Shown: positions 1 through 6,806, counted from the first letter of the stretch. The stretch is 7,041 bases of DNA from Lachnospiraceae bacterium UBA3863 (GCA_002392385.1 DGGX01000028.1:1-7041), one strand, 5' to 3'. Notes: generated by a model not told the origin, from the sequence alone. Program-made: numbers and translations.

Positions 1-432
1 GGCGATCCCGAGACCCAGGTGGTGCTGCCCAGGATGGAGACAGACATCGTGGATGTCATGGAGGCCTGCATCGACGGGACCCTGGACCAGATCGATCTGA
101 AGTTCGCCGACAACGCGGCGGTATGTGTGGTCATTGCTTCCGGCGGCTATCCCCTGGCCTATGAAAAGGGCAAGGTGATCGAGGGCCTGGAGAACTTTGA
201 AGGCCGGGACGACTGCTTCTGCTTCCATGCGGGCACCGCGCTCAATGAGCAGGGACAGGTCGTGACAAGCGGAGGCCGTGTGCTGGGCGTCACCGCCCTG
301 GGCAGTGACCTGAAGACGGCCAGAGCCGCGGCTTATAAAGCGGCGGAGTGGGTCCGTTTCGACGGGCAGTACATGCGCAGCGATATAGGAAAAGCGATCG
401 ATGAGACCGCCGATGAATCCGCAGTGGGTTGA
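1..432 (+). CDS. purD: Phosphoribosylamine--glycine ligase (GAR synthetase), C-terminal part
   Basis: PurD joins 5-phosphoribosylamine and glycine with ATP to give glycinamide ribonucleotide, the second committed step of de novo purine synthesis, in the cytoplasm. The reading frame is open from base 1 and starts with GDPETQ, the ATP-grasp signature of PurD, followed within a few residues by LPR. The segments LKFADNAAVCVV, ASGGYP, FHAGT and GGRVLGVTALG match the conserved C-terminal half of the family. The visible 143 residues are about one third of a usual PurD of about 420 residues; the N-terminal part lies outside the window. The first in-frame GTG (19) is internal and not a start. The gene ends with TGA at 430-432, and the next gene's ribosome binding site overlaps that stop, so the two are probably co-transcribed. 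It is probably the last biosynthetic gene of a purine operon (inference). Confidence 0.95.
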   Translation, partial: GDPETQVVLPRMETDIVDVMEACIDGTLDQIDLKFADNAAVCVVIASGGYPLAYEKGKVIEGLENFEGRDDCFCFHAGTALNEQGQVVTSGGRVLGVTALGSDLKTARAAAYKAAEWVRFDGQYMRSDIGKAIDETADESAVG

Positions 433-444
433 GGAGGCAGGAAG

Positions 445-2430
445 ATGAAGAAGGGTAGGATGAACGGAAAACGAAGTGCTCTGCGGGCAATGGCTGCCGC
501 ACTGAGCCTGGGCATGTTCCTGAGCTTATCTGCGCCGGCTGTCACCGTACAGGCTGAGAATGTCAATGACGACGGCGTCAATGTCCGGAGCGAGCCGTCC
601 AGCAAGGGCGGTGTCATCGGCCTGCTGTACAAGAGCGACAAGTTTACCGTCATCGGAGAGAAGACTGACAAGGATGGCAATGTCTGGGTGCAGATCCGTC
701 TGAAGGATGACCGCACAGGCTATGTCAGCGCACAGTTTGTCGACGGCTATAAGACCGAGGCCGAGCGCAAGGCCGAGGAAGAAAAGAAGAAGAAAGAAGA
801 AGAGAAGAAGAAGGCCGAAGAGGAAGCCAAGAAGAAGGAAGAAGAGGAAAAGAAGAAAAAGGAAGAAGAGGAGAAGGCGGCGGCAGAGGCGTCCCGCAAG
901 GCCGAGGAGGAAGCTGCCGCAGAGGAATCCCGTAAGGCAGCGGAGGAAGCGGCCGCTGAGGAGGCTTCCAGGAAAGCCGCTGAGGAGGCTGCCGCGGAGG
1001 AATCCCGCAAGGCGGCTGAAGAAGCGGCAGCGCTGACAAGCACGGAATCCACTACCACCACCACGACCCTGGCCCCGGCCACCGGCGCGGACGCAGCTCT
1101 CACAGGGGACGAGGCCAAACACGCCGACAGCCCCTGGACGGATCCCAACGCCTCCTACAATCTTCAGTTCGATACGGATGAAGACGGCGTAGGCAACTGG
1201 TATGTCTACAACTACGACACAGGGACCCGCCTCAAGCTGGCTGACCTGCAGAAGATGAACGAGCTGGAGGCCCAGGCCACGGCCGGCAGCCGCAGCGCCT
1301 CCGTCTGGAGAGTGATCGCCATCGTTCTCGGCATCCTGCTGATCGCCCTGGCCGCTTTCCTCCTGCTGATCATCCGGAGAAATACCCGCGGCAGAGGGCC
1401 CAGCCGCAGGGAGAAGGCCAGAGAGCGGATCGCCCAGAGCCGCCGCGGCAGCAGACGCAGAAGCTATGACGATGATCTGGAGGGCTTCGAGGAGGAGCCT
1501 GCCGATTACGCCGACGAGGAGGACGATATCTATCCCTCCGGCGGTCATACGGACGCGGATGAAGCCTATGATGAGGCCTATGACGATTATCCCGAGGAAG
1601 AGGACGGCTACTACGAGGAAGAATACGAGGAGTACGCCGGAGACGGGGAAGAGGCCTATAACGACGGGGAATACGCGGAGGAGTATCCTGAGGAAGGTTA
1701 CGAAGAAGGATACACCGACGAAGCCTACACCGACGAGGACTATGCCGACGGGACCTACGAAGAGGAGCCTGCCGCTGAGCCTGAGGACTATGAGACAGCC
1801 GCTGCCGCCGATGAACCTGTCGATGAAGTGACAGACGCGGAGGAACCGGAGGAGGCCGAAGAGGCGCCGGTCCGCAAGCGGGAGCCCAGGACTTCCGCCA
1901 AGGGACGCAGGAAGAAGAAAGCCGCTGCCGCCGGAGGCTTCATGGGTTTTGTCCGAGGGATCTTCGGCGCCCGTGACGACGAGGAGGAAGAAGCGGAAGA
2001 GGAATCCTTCTTCGATGAAGAGGAGGAGGAACCGGAAGAGGACAAGGCCAACGCCGGGGATCTTCCTGAAGACATGCCGGAAGACTATGAAGAGGACGTT
2101 CCTGAGGACGACGCCGGCGACGATGCCCTGATCGACGACATGGAGGTCGGAGAGGCAGAGGACTATTCCTACGAAGAGGATCCGGAGGGAGCCGGTGATG
2201 AGCACGCCGCCGGGAACCGGCGCGGGGCCCGCGTACACCTGTCCCTCAAGGAGATCCTCCGCAGCGTGGACGCCCAGTCTGAAGACGACCTCTATGAGGA
2301 CAATGATCTCTACGCCCAGGAGGAGGCAGAGGAACCGGTCGGAGAGCCGGAAGAAAACAAGAAGCGTTTTGACGCTGCCGACTTCTCCGAGGATGAAGAG
2401 GACGACCTGGACTATCAGTTCCTTCACTGA
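445..2430 (+). CDS. SH3b-domain, single-pass membrane protein with very acidic cytoplasmic tail
   Basis: No specific function is recognised. Visible layout of the 661 residues: basic N-terminus and hydrophobic signal sequence (about 1-37, plausible cleavage after VQA); a bacterial SH3 domain (about 38-102, with VNVRSEPSS, VWVQI and TGYVSAQFV), a fold often used to bind cell-wall peptide; a Lys/Glu/Ala-rich helix or coiled coil (103-197) with 12-13-residue repeats; a Thr-rich linker (198-209); a small segment with NWYVYNYDTGTRL (about 226-275); one transmembrane helix (about 288-310) followed by RR and a basic stretch (311-340), which implies the C-terminus is inside. The rest (341-661) is Asp/Glu/Tyr-rich and probably disordered, broken by a basic patch with a short hydrophobic segment (476-510) and a predicted helix around LSLKEILRSVDA (599-610). 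The start has AGGAGG at 432-437, 7 bases upstream, within the purD stop, suggesting co-expression. A wall-sensing or scaffold role is only a guess. Confidence 0.85.
   Translation: MKKGRMNGKRSALRAMAAALSLGMFLSLSAPAVTVQAENVNDDGVNVRSEPSSKGGVIGLLYKSDKFTVIGEKTDKDGNVWVQIRLKDDRTGYVSAQFVDGYKTEAERKAEEEKKKKEEEKKKAEEEAKKKEEEEKKKKEEEEKAAAEASRKAEEEAAAEESRKAAEEAAAEEASRKAAEEAAAEESRKAAEEAAALTSTESTTTTTTLAPATGADAALTGDEAKHADSPWTDPNASYNLQFDTDEDGVGNWYVYNYDTGTRLKLADLQKMNELEAQATAGSRSASVWRVIAIVLGILLIALAAFLLLIIRRNTRGRGPSRREKARERIAQSRRGSRRRSYDDDLEGFEEEPADYADEEDDIYPSGGHTDADEAYDEAYDDYPEEEDGYYEEEYEEYAGDGEEAYNDGEYAEEYPEEGYEEGYTDEAYTDEDYADGTYEEEPAAEPEDYETAAAADEPVDEVTDAEEPEEAEEAPVRKREPRTSAKGRRKKKAAAAGGFMGFVRGIFGARDDEEEEAEEESFFDEEEEEPEEDKANAGDLPEDMPEDYEEDVPEDDAGDDALIDDMEVGEAEDYSYEEDPEGAGDEHAAGNRRGARVHLSLKEILRSVDAQSEDDLYEDNDLYAQEEAEEPVGEPEENKKRFDAADFSEDEEDDLDYQFLH
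775..877 (+). repeat. Two long homopurine tracts (KKEEE-coding)
   Basis: The coding strand is uninterrupted purine at 775-814 (40 bases) and at 829-877 (49 bases), separated by a short stretch containing two CC dinucleotides. They encode the Lys/Glu block of the extracellular helix (residues about 111-144) with a mix of AAG, AAA, GAA and GAG codons. The reading frame is intact through both. Such tracts are prone to slippage and can adopt triplex-type structures; whether they do so here is unknown. Confidence 0.85.
877..1023 (+). repeat. Four imperfect tandem 36-39-bp repeats coding AAAEESRKAAEE units
   Basis: Residues 145-193 of the SH3b membrane protein consist of four units: AAAEASRKAEEE, AAAEESRKAAEE, AAAEEASRKAAEE and AAAEESRKAAEE. 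Units 1, 2 and 4 are 12 residues; unit 3 has one inserted alanine. The codons vary between units (GCG, GCC, GCT and GCA for alanine; CGC, CGT and AGG for arginine), so the array is either old or kept at the protein level rather than freshly duplicated. The composition predicts one long continuous charged helix. Confidence 0.85.
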
Positions 2431-2439
2431 CACCCATAC

Positions 2440-2468
2440 TTGACAAAAAATGCTATCTGTTATAACAT
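2440..2468 (+). promoter_or_regulatory. Promoter of the GntR-clpC-radA operon
   Basis: A perfect -35 box TTGACA (2440-2445) is followed after 17 bases by TAACAT (2463-2468, 4 of 6 matches to the consensus). An alternative -10, TATAAC (2461-2466, 5 of 6), has a short 15-base spacer. The start point would fall near 2473-2476, about 65-70 bases before the GntR gene. The -10 box and most of the spacer lie in the inverted repeat at 2447-2489, so a protein bound there should block RNA polymerase. Confidence 0.65.
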
Positions 2469-2489
2469 CCGTATAACAGATAGCATTTT
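2447..2489. promoter_or_regulatory. Perfect 18-bp inverted repeat, probable GntR operator
   Basis: The arms 2447-2464 and 2472-2489 are exact reverse complements (18 of 18) around the 7-base centre ACATCCG. The arm reads AAAATGCTATCTGTTATA. The dyad covers the promoter spacer, the -10 box and the likely start point, immediately ahead of a GntR-family gene. YtrA-type regulators usually bind palindromes in their own promoters, so autoregulation is the simplest reading (inference). The 3' arm ends in TTTT, so the same sequence could also fold in RNA as a terminator. Confidence 0.7.
2447..2489 (+). terminator. Possible terminator of the purD/SH3b transcript (same dyad)
   Basis: The dyad begins 16 bases after the SH3b protein's stop codon. 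Transcribed from upstream it would form an 18-bp hairpin with a 7-base loop, with four U at the 3' foot and four A at the 5' foot, which is a layout for termination in either direction. Against this, the stem is AT-rich (4 G/C pairs of 18) and the U run is short and part of the stem. It is offered as a second role of the operator. Confidence 0.4.
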
Positions 2490-2517
2490 GCTCCCCGGGG
2501 CATGGCCTCAGGGGAGC
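2490..2517 (+). other. GC-rich hairpin in the GntR-clpC leader
   Basis: GCTCCCC (2490-2496) can pair with GGGGAGC (2511-2517), a 7-bp stem with 6 G/C pairs, over a 14-base loop that may form a further 3-bp GGC/GCC helix. It directly follows the operator dyad and ends 14 bases before the GntR Shine-Dalgarno. No U run follows, so it is not a classic terminator by itself. It may stabilise the 5' end of the mRNA. Confidence 0.45.
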
Positions 2518-2530
2518 CTGTGTGCTTGGA

Positions 2531-2538
2531 AAGGAAAG
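2531..2538 (+). promoter_or_regulatory. Shine-Dalgarno deciding the GntR start
   Basis: AAGGAAAG lies 5-8 bases before the paired ATG codons at 2541 and 2544. No comparable site lies at a proper distance before the earlier in-frame ATG at 2502, which sits in the loop of the leader hairpin. This places the start at 2541 or 2544. Confidence 0.65.
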
Positions 2539-2540
2539 AT

Positions 2541-2933
2541 ATGATGCTGATACAGATCGATTTCAGCAGTGACGAGGCCATCTACCAGCAGCTCTGCAAC
2601 CAGATCAAGCTGGGGATCGCCACCGCACGCTATGTGGACGGAGAGGTGCTGCCTTCCGTGCGTCAGCTCGCGGAGGACATCGGCATCAATATGCACACGG
2701 TCAACAAGGCCTATACGGTCCTCCGGCAGGAAGGCTATGTCAAGGTCGACCGCCGCCGGGGCGCCTTCATCTGCGTGGAGACAGACAGGGACGCCGCCGT
2801 GAGGCGCACAGCCAAGGAACTGCGTGTCCTGCTGGCCGATGCCAGATGCCACGGTCTGAACAGGGAGGATCTGCATACCCTGGTGGACCGGATCTATGAT
2901 GAATATGATGCAGCGACGGAAGGAAACGGATGA
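2541..2933 (+). CDS. GntR-family transcriptional regulator, YtrA-type
   Basis: This is a 130-residue DNA-binding repressor-type protein. The N-terminus MMLIQIDFSSDEAIYQQL and the winged helix-turn-helix (about residues 10-78, with LPSVRQLAEDIGINMHTVNK as the turn region and the wing at DRRRGAFI) match the GntR family. Only about 50 residues follow, mostly helical, so there is no sugar, acyl or aminotransferase-type ligand domain; this short form is typical of the YtrA subfamily, where the tail serves for dimerisation. An in-frame ATG at 2502 would add 13 residues but has no ribosome binding site and extends past the family's usual start; 2544 is equally possible. The stop overlaps the clpC start (ATGA), so translation is coupled. 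YtrA-type regulators normally sit beside ABC transporter genes; here the partner is clpC, in the position held by ctsR in many Firmicutes. It probably binds the dyad at 2447-2489; any effector is unknown. Confidence 0.9.
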   Translation: MMLIQIDFSSDEAIYQQLCNQIKLGIATARYVDGEVLPSVRQLAEDIGINMHTVNKAYTVLRQEGYVKVDRRRGAFICVETDRDAAVRRTAKELRVLLADARCHGLNREDLHTLVDRIYDEYDAATEGNG

Positions 2934-5419
2934 AAAAACAATACACAGAGATCGCGAAACACGCCATTGAACTGGCCAAGGCAGCCTCCCGGAAGAACCG
3001 GCAGAACTACATCGGGTCGGAGCATCTCCTGCAGGGACTGATCGAAGAGACAAGAGGCGTGGCCTCGCAGATCCTCACAGACAATCAGATCACCGTGCAG
3101 AGGCTGACGGAAATGATCCGGCAGCTGGCCATTGAGTCCGGCAATCTTGCCCTGCTCGACCATGAGGGCTTCTCCCCCCGCTGCCAGAAGATCATGAACA
3201 TGGCCGCCGCCCAGGCGGAGAGATATCATTCCGAGAGGATCGGGACGGAGCACCTGCTCCTGGCCATCATCGCGGAGGGGCAGAGCGTTGCCTGCAAGCT
3301 CATCGACGCCATGGGCGTTCACCCGGCCAAGCTCTACTATGAGATCCTTGCGGCCATCGGAGAGGATCCCGCCGCCCACAGGGAGGATCTGTCGGGCACG
3401 GAGGAGCAGCAGGGCATCCTGCAGCAGTACAGCCGCGATCTCACCGCCCTGGCGGCGGAAGGCCGGCTGGACCCGGTCATAGGCCGGCAGGAGGAGATCC
3501 TCAGGATCACCAGGATCCTGAGCCGGCGGACCAAGAACAACCCCTGCCTGGTGGGAGAGCCGGGCGTCGGCAAGACAGCCATCGTGGAAGGACTGGCCCA
3601 GAGGATCGTGCGGGGACAGGTGCCGCCCACCCTGCGGGACTGCCGTCTCCTGACCCTGGATCTGTCCGGGATCGTGGCAGGCACCAAGTACCGGGGAGAA
3701 TTCGAGGAGAGGATCAAGAGGATCATTTCCGAGGTGATCAGCGCCGGCAATATCATCCTCTTCGTGGATGAGGTTCACACCCTGATCGGTGCCGGCGGCG
3801 CGGAGGGCTCCATCGACGCCTCCAACATCCTCAAGCCCTCTCTGGCCAGGGGTGAACTGCGTCTGATCGGCGCCACCACCATCAGTGAGTACCGTAAATA
3901 TATCGAGAAGGACGCCGCCCTTGAGCGCAGGTTCCAGCAGGTGCAGGTGGAGGAACCCACCGCGGACCAGACCCTGCAGATCCTGGAAGGGATCGCCCAC
4001 ACCTATGAGAAGCACCACGGCGTCACGATCCTTCCGGAGGCCATGAAGGCCGCCGTGGATCTGTCGGCCCGTTATATCAACGACCGCCGTCTGCCCGACA
4101 AGGCCATCGACGTCATCGACGAGGCCTGCGCGGCCGTGCGCCTCAGGGCCATGGAGCAGGACAGAGATCCCGTTCTGGCCCTGGACCAGGAGATCCGCGA
4201 GGCGGACGAACGGCTGGCGGAGGCGCTCCGGCAGGGAGACATCGAGGCGGCAAGGAAGAGCAGAGACGAACAGGTCCGTCTCAGACGGCGCAGGAAGAAT
4301 GCCGAGAACCGTCAGGAACGCCGCAGGGACAGGATGCCCGCCGAGGTCCGCGAGGAGGACGTGGCCGACGTGATCTCCGTCTGGACCCATGTCCCGGTCA
4401 CCCGCCTGACAGAGCGGGAGAGCACCAGACTCCTCCACCTGGAGGACGAGCTGCATAAGCGCGTGATCGGCCAGGAGGAGGCCGTGAAGGCTGTGGCCAG
4501 AGCGATCCGGCGCGGCAGGACAGGCCTGCAGGATCCCAGACGGCCCATCGGTTCCTTCCTCTTCCTGGGACCCACCGGCGTGGGCAAGACCGAGCTGAGC
4601 AAGGCCCTGGCGGAGGTGATCTTCGGCTCGGACCAGGATCTGATCCGGGTGGACATGTCCGAATATATGGAGCAGTACGCTGTATCCAAGATCATCGGCA
4701 GCGCCCCGGGCTACGTGGGCTATGAGGAGGGCGGCCAGCTGTCCGAGAAGGTCCGCAGCCACCCCTACAGCGTCATTCTTTTTGACGAGATCGAGAAGGC
4801 CCACCACGATGTCTTCAATGTGCTCCTCCAGATCCTGGACGAGGGCCACATCACGGATTCCCGGGGCAATAAGGTGAATTTCAAGAACACCATCGTCATC
4901 ATGACCTCCAATATCGGCGCCATGAAGATCACCCAGCCCAAGTCCCTGGGATTCGCGGACAAGCCGTCCAGGCAGCAGAGCTATGAGAAGATGAAGGAAG
5001 GCGTCATGGAGGAGGTCCGCAGGATCTTCCGGCCGGAATTCATCAACCGGATCGACGAGATCCAGGTCTTCCATATGCTCTCCGAAGAGGAGATGTACGC
5101 CATCTGCGGCCTCCTCTGCGAGGACCTGGTCCGCAGGATGCGGGAGCAGATGAATGTCACTCTCCGCATCTCACCGGCACTGAAGCATCATATCGTAGAC
5201 AAATACGGTGATGAGAAGATGGGAGCCAGACCGCTCAAGAGAGCTATCCAGAAGGTCATCGAGGATCCGCTGGCTGAGCAGCTTCTCTCCATGGAGCCCC
5301 AGCCGGGAGACAGCATAACGGCCGGATTCCGGGGCGGCGAAGTGACATTTACCAGAAGGAGACCGGATGGCCACAAATCGGAAAAAGACAGCGTTCTTCT
5401 GCCAGTCGTGCGGGTTTGA
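2930..5419 (+). CDS. clpC: ATP-dependent Clp protease ATP-binding subunit ClpC
   Basis: ClpC is a hexameric AAA+ unfoldase that threads damaged or regulatory proteins into ClpP. Visible in 829 residues: two Clp N-repeats (about 1-145, IGSEHLL and IGTEHLL); D1 with Walker A GEPGVGKT (209-216), pore loop GTKYRGEFE (Tyr254), Walker B ILFVDE (276-281), sensor GATT (314-317) and LERRF arginines (331-335); a short M-domain (about 410-470) of ClpC rather than ClpB size, very arginine-rich; D2 with Walker A GPTGVGKT (547-554), pore loop GYVG (594-597), Walker B ILFDE (616-620), FINRIDE (704-710) and sensor-2 GARPLKRAI (765-773). The loop tripeptide LGF (673-675) is the ClpP-docking type, so it should be a protease partner. 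The start has AGGA 5 bases upstream and overlaps the GntR stop. The last 17 residues are encoded within the start of radA. No mcsA, mcsB or ctsR lies adjacent in the window. Confidence 0.96.
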   Translation: MKKQYTEIAKHAIELAKAASRKNRQNYIGSEHLLQGLIEETRGVASQILTDNQITVQRLTEMIRQLAIESGNLALLDHEGFSPRCQKIMNMAAAQAERYHSERIGTEHLLLAIIAEGQSVACKLIDAMGVHPAKLYYEILAAIGEDPAAHREDLSGTEEQQGILQQYSRDLTALAAEGRLDPVIGRQEEILRITRILSRRTKNNPCLVGEPGVGKTAIVEGLAQRIVRGQVPPTLRDCRLLTLDLSGIVAGTKYRGEFEERIKRIISEVISAGNIILFVDEVHTLIGAGGAEGSIDASNILKPSLARGELRLIGATTISEYRKYIEKDAALERRFQQVQVEEPTADQTLQILEGIAHTYEKHHGVTILPEAMKAAVDLSARYINDRRLPDKAIDVIDEACAAVRLRAMEQDRDPVLALDQEIREADERLAEALRQGDIEAARKSRDEQVRLRRRRKNAENRQERRRDRMPAEVREEDVADVISVWTHVPVTRLTERESTRLLHLEDELHKRVIGQEEAVKAVARAIRRGRTGLQDPRRPIGSFLFLGPTGVGKTELSKALAEVIFGSDQDLIRVDMSEYMEQYAVSKIIGSAPGYVGYEEGGQLSEKVRSHPYSVILFDEIEKAHHDVFNVLLQILDEGHITDSRGNKVNFKNTIVIMTSNIGAMKITQPKSLGFADKPSRQQSYEKMKEGVMEEVRRIFRPEFINRIDEIQVFHMLSEEEMYAICGLLCEDLVRRMREQMNVTLRISPALKHHIVDKYGDEKMGARPLKRAIQKVIEDPLAEQLLSMEPQPGDSITAGFRGGEVTFTRRRPDGHKSEKDSVLLPVVRV

Positions 5420-6761
5420 ATCCGCCAAATGGACCGGCCAGTGCCCCTCCTGCAGGGCATGGAATACCATGGTCGAGGAACCGGTCAGGATCTCCGCGCC
5501 CGCAGGACGCGGTGCTTCCCGCGTGGGGAGAGCATCGGGCATGGCGGGCGGCGCTTCCCGCCCGGTGAGACTGTCCGAGGTAGAGGATGCCCGTGAGAAC
5601 CGCATGCTGACCGGCTTTCCGGAGCTGGACCGCGTGACGGGCGGCGGCATCGTGGAGGGATCCCTGGTCCTGGTGGGCGGAGACCCCGGCATCGGCAAGT
5701 CGACTCTCCTCCTGCAGGTGGCCGGCAACATAGCCTCGTCGGGCAGGGAAGTGCTCTATATTTCCGGCGAGGAGTCCCTGCGGCAGATCAAGATGCGGGC
5801 TGTCCGCCTGAGCAAGGACGCGGAGACCCTGCGTTTTCTCTGCGAGACGGACTTGGAGGAGATCGAACAGATCCTCCTGTCCCGTCATACGGATCTCGTG
5901 ATCATCGACTCCATCCAGACCATGTTCCTCAGCTCTGTCCAGTCCGCCCCCGGCAGCGTCACCCAGGTCCGGGAGACCACAGGCGTCCTCCTGCGGCTGG
6001 CCAAGGAGAACGGCATCACCTTCTTCATCGTGGGACATGTGACCAAAGAGGGCACGGTGGCGGGTCCCCGGGTGCTGGAGCACATGGTGGACGCGGTCCT
6101 GTATTTCGAGGGAGACCGCTACGCCTCCTACCGGATCCTCCGGTGCGTGAAGAACCGTTTCGGCTCCACCAATGAGATCGGCATCTTCGAGATGCGGAGG
6201 GAAGGACTGGTGGAGGTGGACAATCCCTCCGAGTTCATGCTGAGCGGGAGGCCGTTGGGCACCAGCGGGTCTGTCGTCACCTGCTCCATGGAGGGGACGA
6301 GGCCCATGCTGACGGAGGTGCAGGCCCTGGTCTGCAGGACCAGCTACAACTACCCCAGACGGCAGGCCACAGGGACGGACGGGGGCCGGGTCAGTGTCCT
6401 CATGGCGGTGCTGGAGAAGCGTCTGGGCATACCCCTGTCCCAGTTCGACGCCTACATCAATCTGGCCGGCGGTATCCGGCAGACGGAGCCCGCCCTGGAC
6501 CTGGGCATCGTGCTGGCCATCCTGTCCAGCTATCGGAATATGCCTCTGGACGACGGCATGATCGCCTTCGGCGAGGTGGGCCTCAGCGGCGAGATCCGCA
6601 GCGTCAGCATGGCGGAGCAGCGCGTGCAGGAGGCGGCCAAGCTGGGATTTACCTCCTGTCTGCTTCCCAAGAGCAGTATGGGCAGGCTCAAGGCGCCGGA
6701 GGGAATGCGTCTCATCGGCGTGTCCGGCATCGCGGAGGCGGCGGCTTACCTGGGCGAGTGA
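5367..6761 (+). CDS. radA: DNA repair protein RadA (Sms)
   Basis: RadA is a RecA-like ATPase that drives branch migration and processing of recombination intermediates. The 464 residues begin with a C4 zinc finger (Cys12, Cys15, Cys26, Cys29), then the RecA-fold core with Walker A GGDPGIGKST (104-113), Walker B LVIIDS (177-182), the RadA-specific KNRFG (262-266), and a C-terminal Lon-protease-like domain (about 290-464, with LAGGIR and GEVGLSGEIR) that acts structurally and not as a protease. Length and order are normal for the family. The start at 5367 is set by AAGGAG (5356-5361), 5 bases upstream, and by the zinc finger close behind. It lies inside the end of clpC, overlapping by 53 bases in another frame, so its translation probably depends on clpC translation. 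The radA-after-clpC order is common in Firmicutes. Confidence 0.97.
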   Translation: MATNRKKTAFFCQSCGFESAKWTGQCPSCRAWNTMVEEPVRISAPAGRGASRVGRASGMAGGASRPVRLSEVEDARENRMLTGFPELDRVTGGGIVEGSLVLVGGDPGIGKSTLLLQVAGNIASSGREVLYISGEESLRQIKMRAVRLSKDAETLRFLCETDLEEIEQILLSRHTDLVIIDSIQTMFLSSVQSAPGSVTQVRETTGVLLRLAKENGITFFIVGHVTKEGTVAGPRVLEHMVDAVLYFEGDRYASYRILRCVKNRFGSTNEIGIFEMRREGLVEVDNPSEFMLSGRPLGTSGSVVTCSMEGTRPMLTEVQALVCRTSYNYPRRQATGTDGGRVSVLMAVLEKRLGIPLSQFDAYINLAGGIRQTEPALDLGIVLAILSSYRNMPLDDGMIAFGEVGLSGEIRSVSMAEQRVQEAAKLGFTSCLLPKSSMGRLKAPEGMRLIGVSGIAEAAAYLGE

Positions 6762-6771
6762 AATTACGGTC

Positions 6772-6800
6772 TTGCGTCATCATACAGCGCATGCTATAAT
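6772..6800 (+). promoter_or_regulatory. Extended -10 promoter of rpmE
   Basis: TATAAT (6795-6800) is a perfect -10 box and is preceded by TGC, forming an extended -10. A weak -35, TTGCGT (6772-6777), stands 17 bases upstream. The start would be near 6807, leaving a leader of about 89 bases before rpmE. The promoter begins only 10 bases after the radA stop, and no hairpin with a U run is seen between, so read-through from the clpC operon may also reach rpmE. Confidence 0.75.
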
Positions 6801-6806
6801 TGGAAA

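Noticed and set aside
877..1023. Tandem repeats as a CRISPR array
   Set aside because: The units are contiguous, coding and in frame, without unique spacers.
526..2433. A 635-codon open frame on the minus strand across the SH3b protein gene
   Set aside because: It is a mirror of the Glu/Lys/Ala/Asp-rich coding strand, whose GAG, GAA, GCC and GAC codons give no stops on the other strand. Its translation is a low-complexity Leu/Val/Phe/Gly string with no domain and no ribosome binding site was seen.
2440..2489. Inverted repeat as a mobile-element end or attachment site
   Set aside because: No transposase or integrase gene and no target duplication is seen, and the position on a promoter before a GntR gene explains it better.
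2502..2540. Upstream in-frame ATG extending the GntR protein by 13 residues
   Set aside because: There is no properly placed ribosome binding site, the codon lies in the leader hairpin loop, and the family starts at the MLIQIDF-type sequence.
2894..5074. A 726-codon open frame on the minus strand across clpC
   Set aside because: clpC is unambiguous on the + strand. The antisense frame arises from GC-rich codon bias and its translation shows no recognisable family.
5349..6083. A 244-codon minus-strand frame across radA
   Set aside because: It is antisense to conserved RadA motifs, with no recognisable domain.
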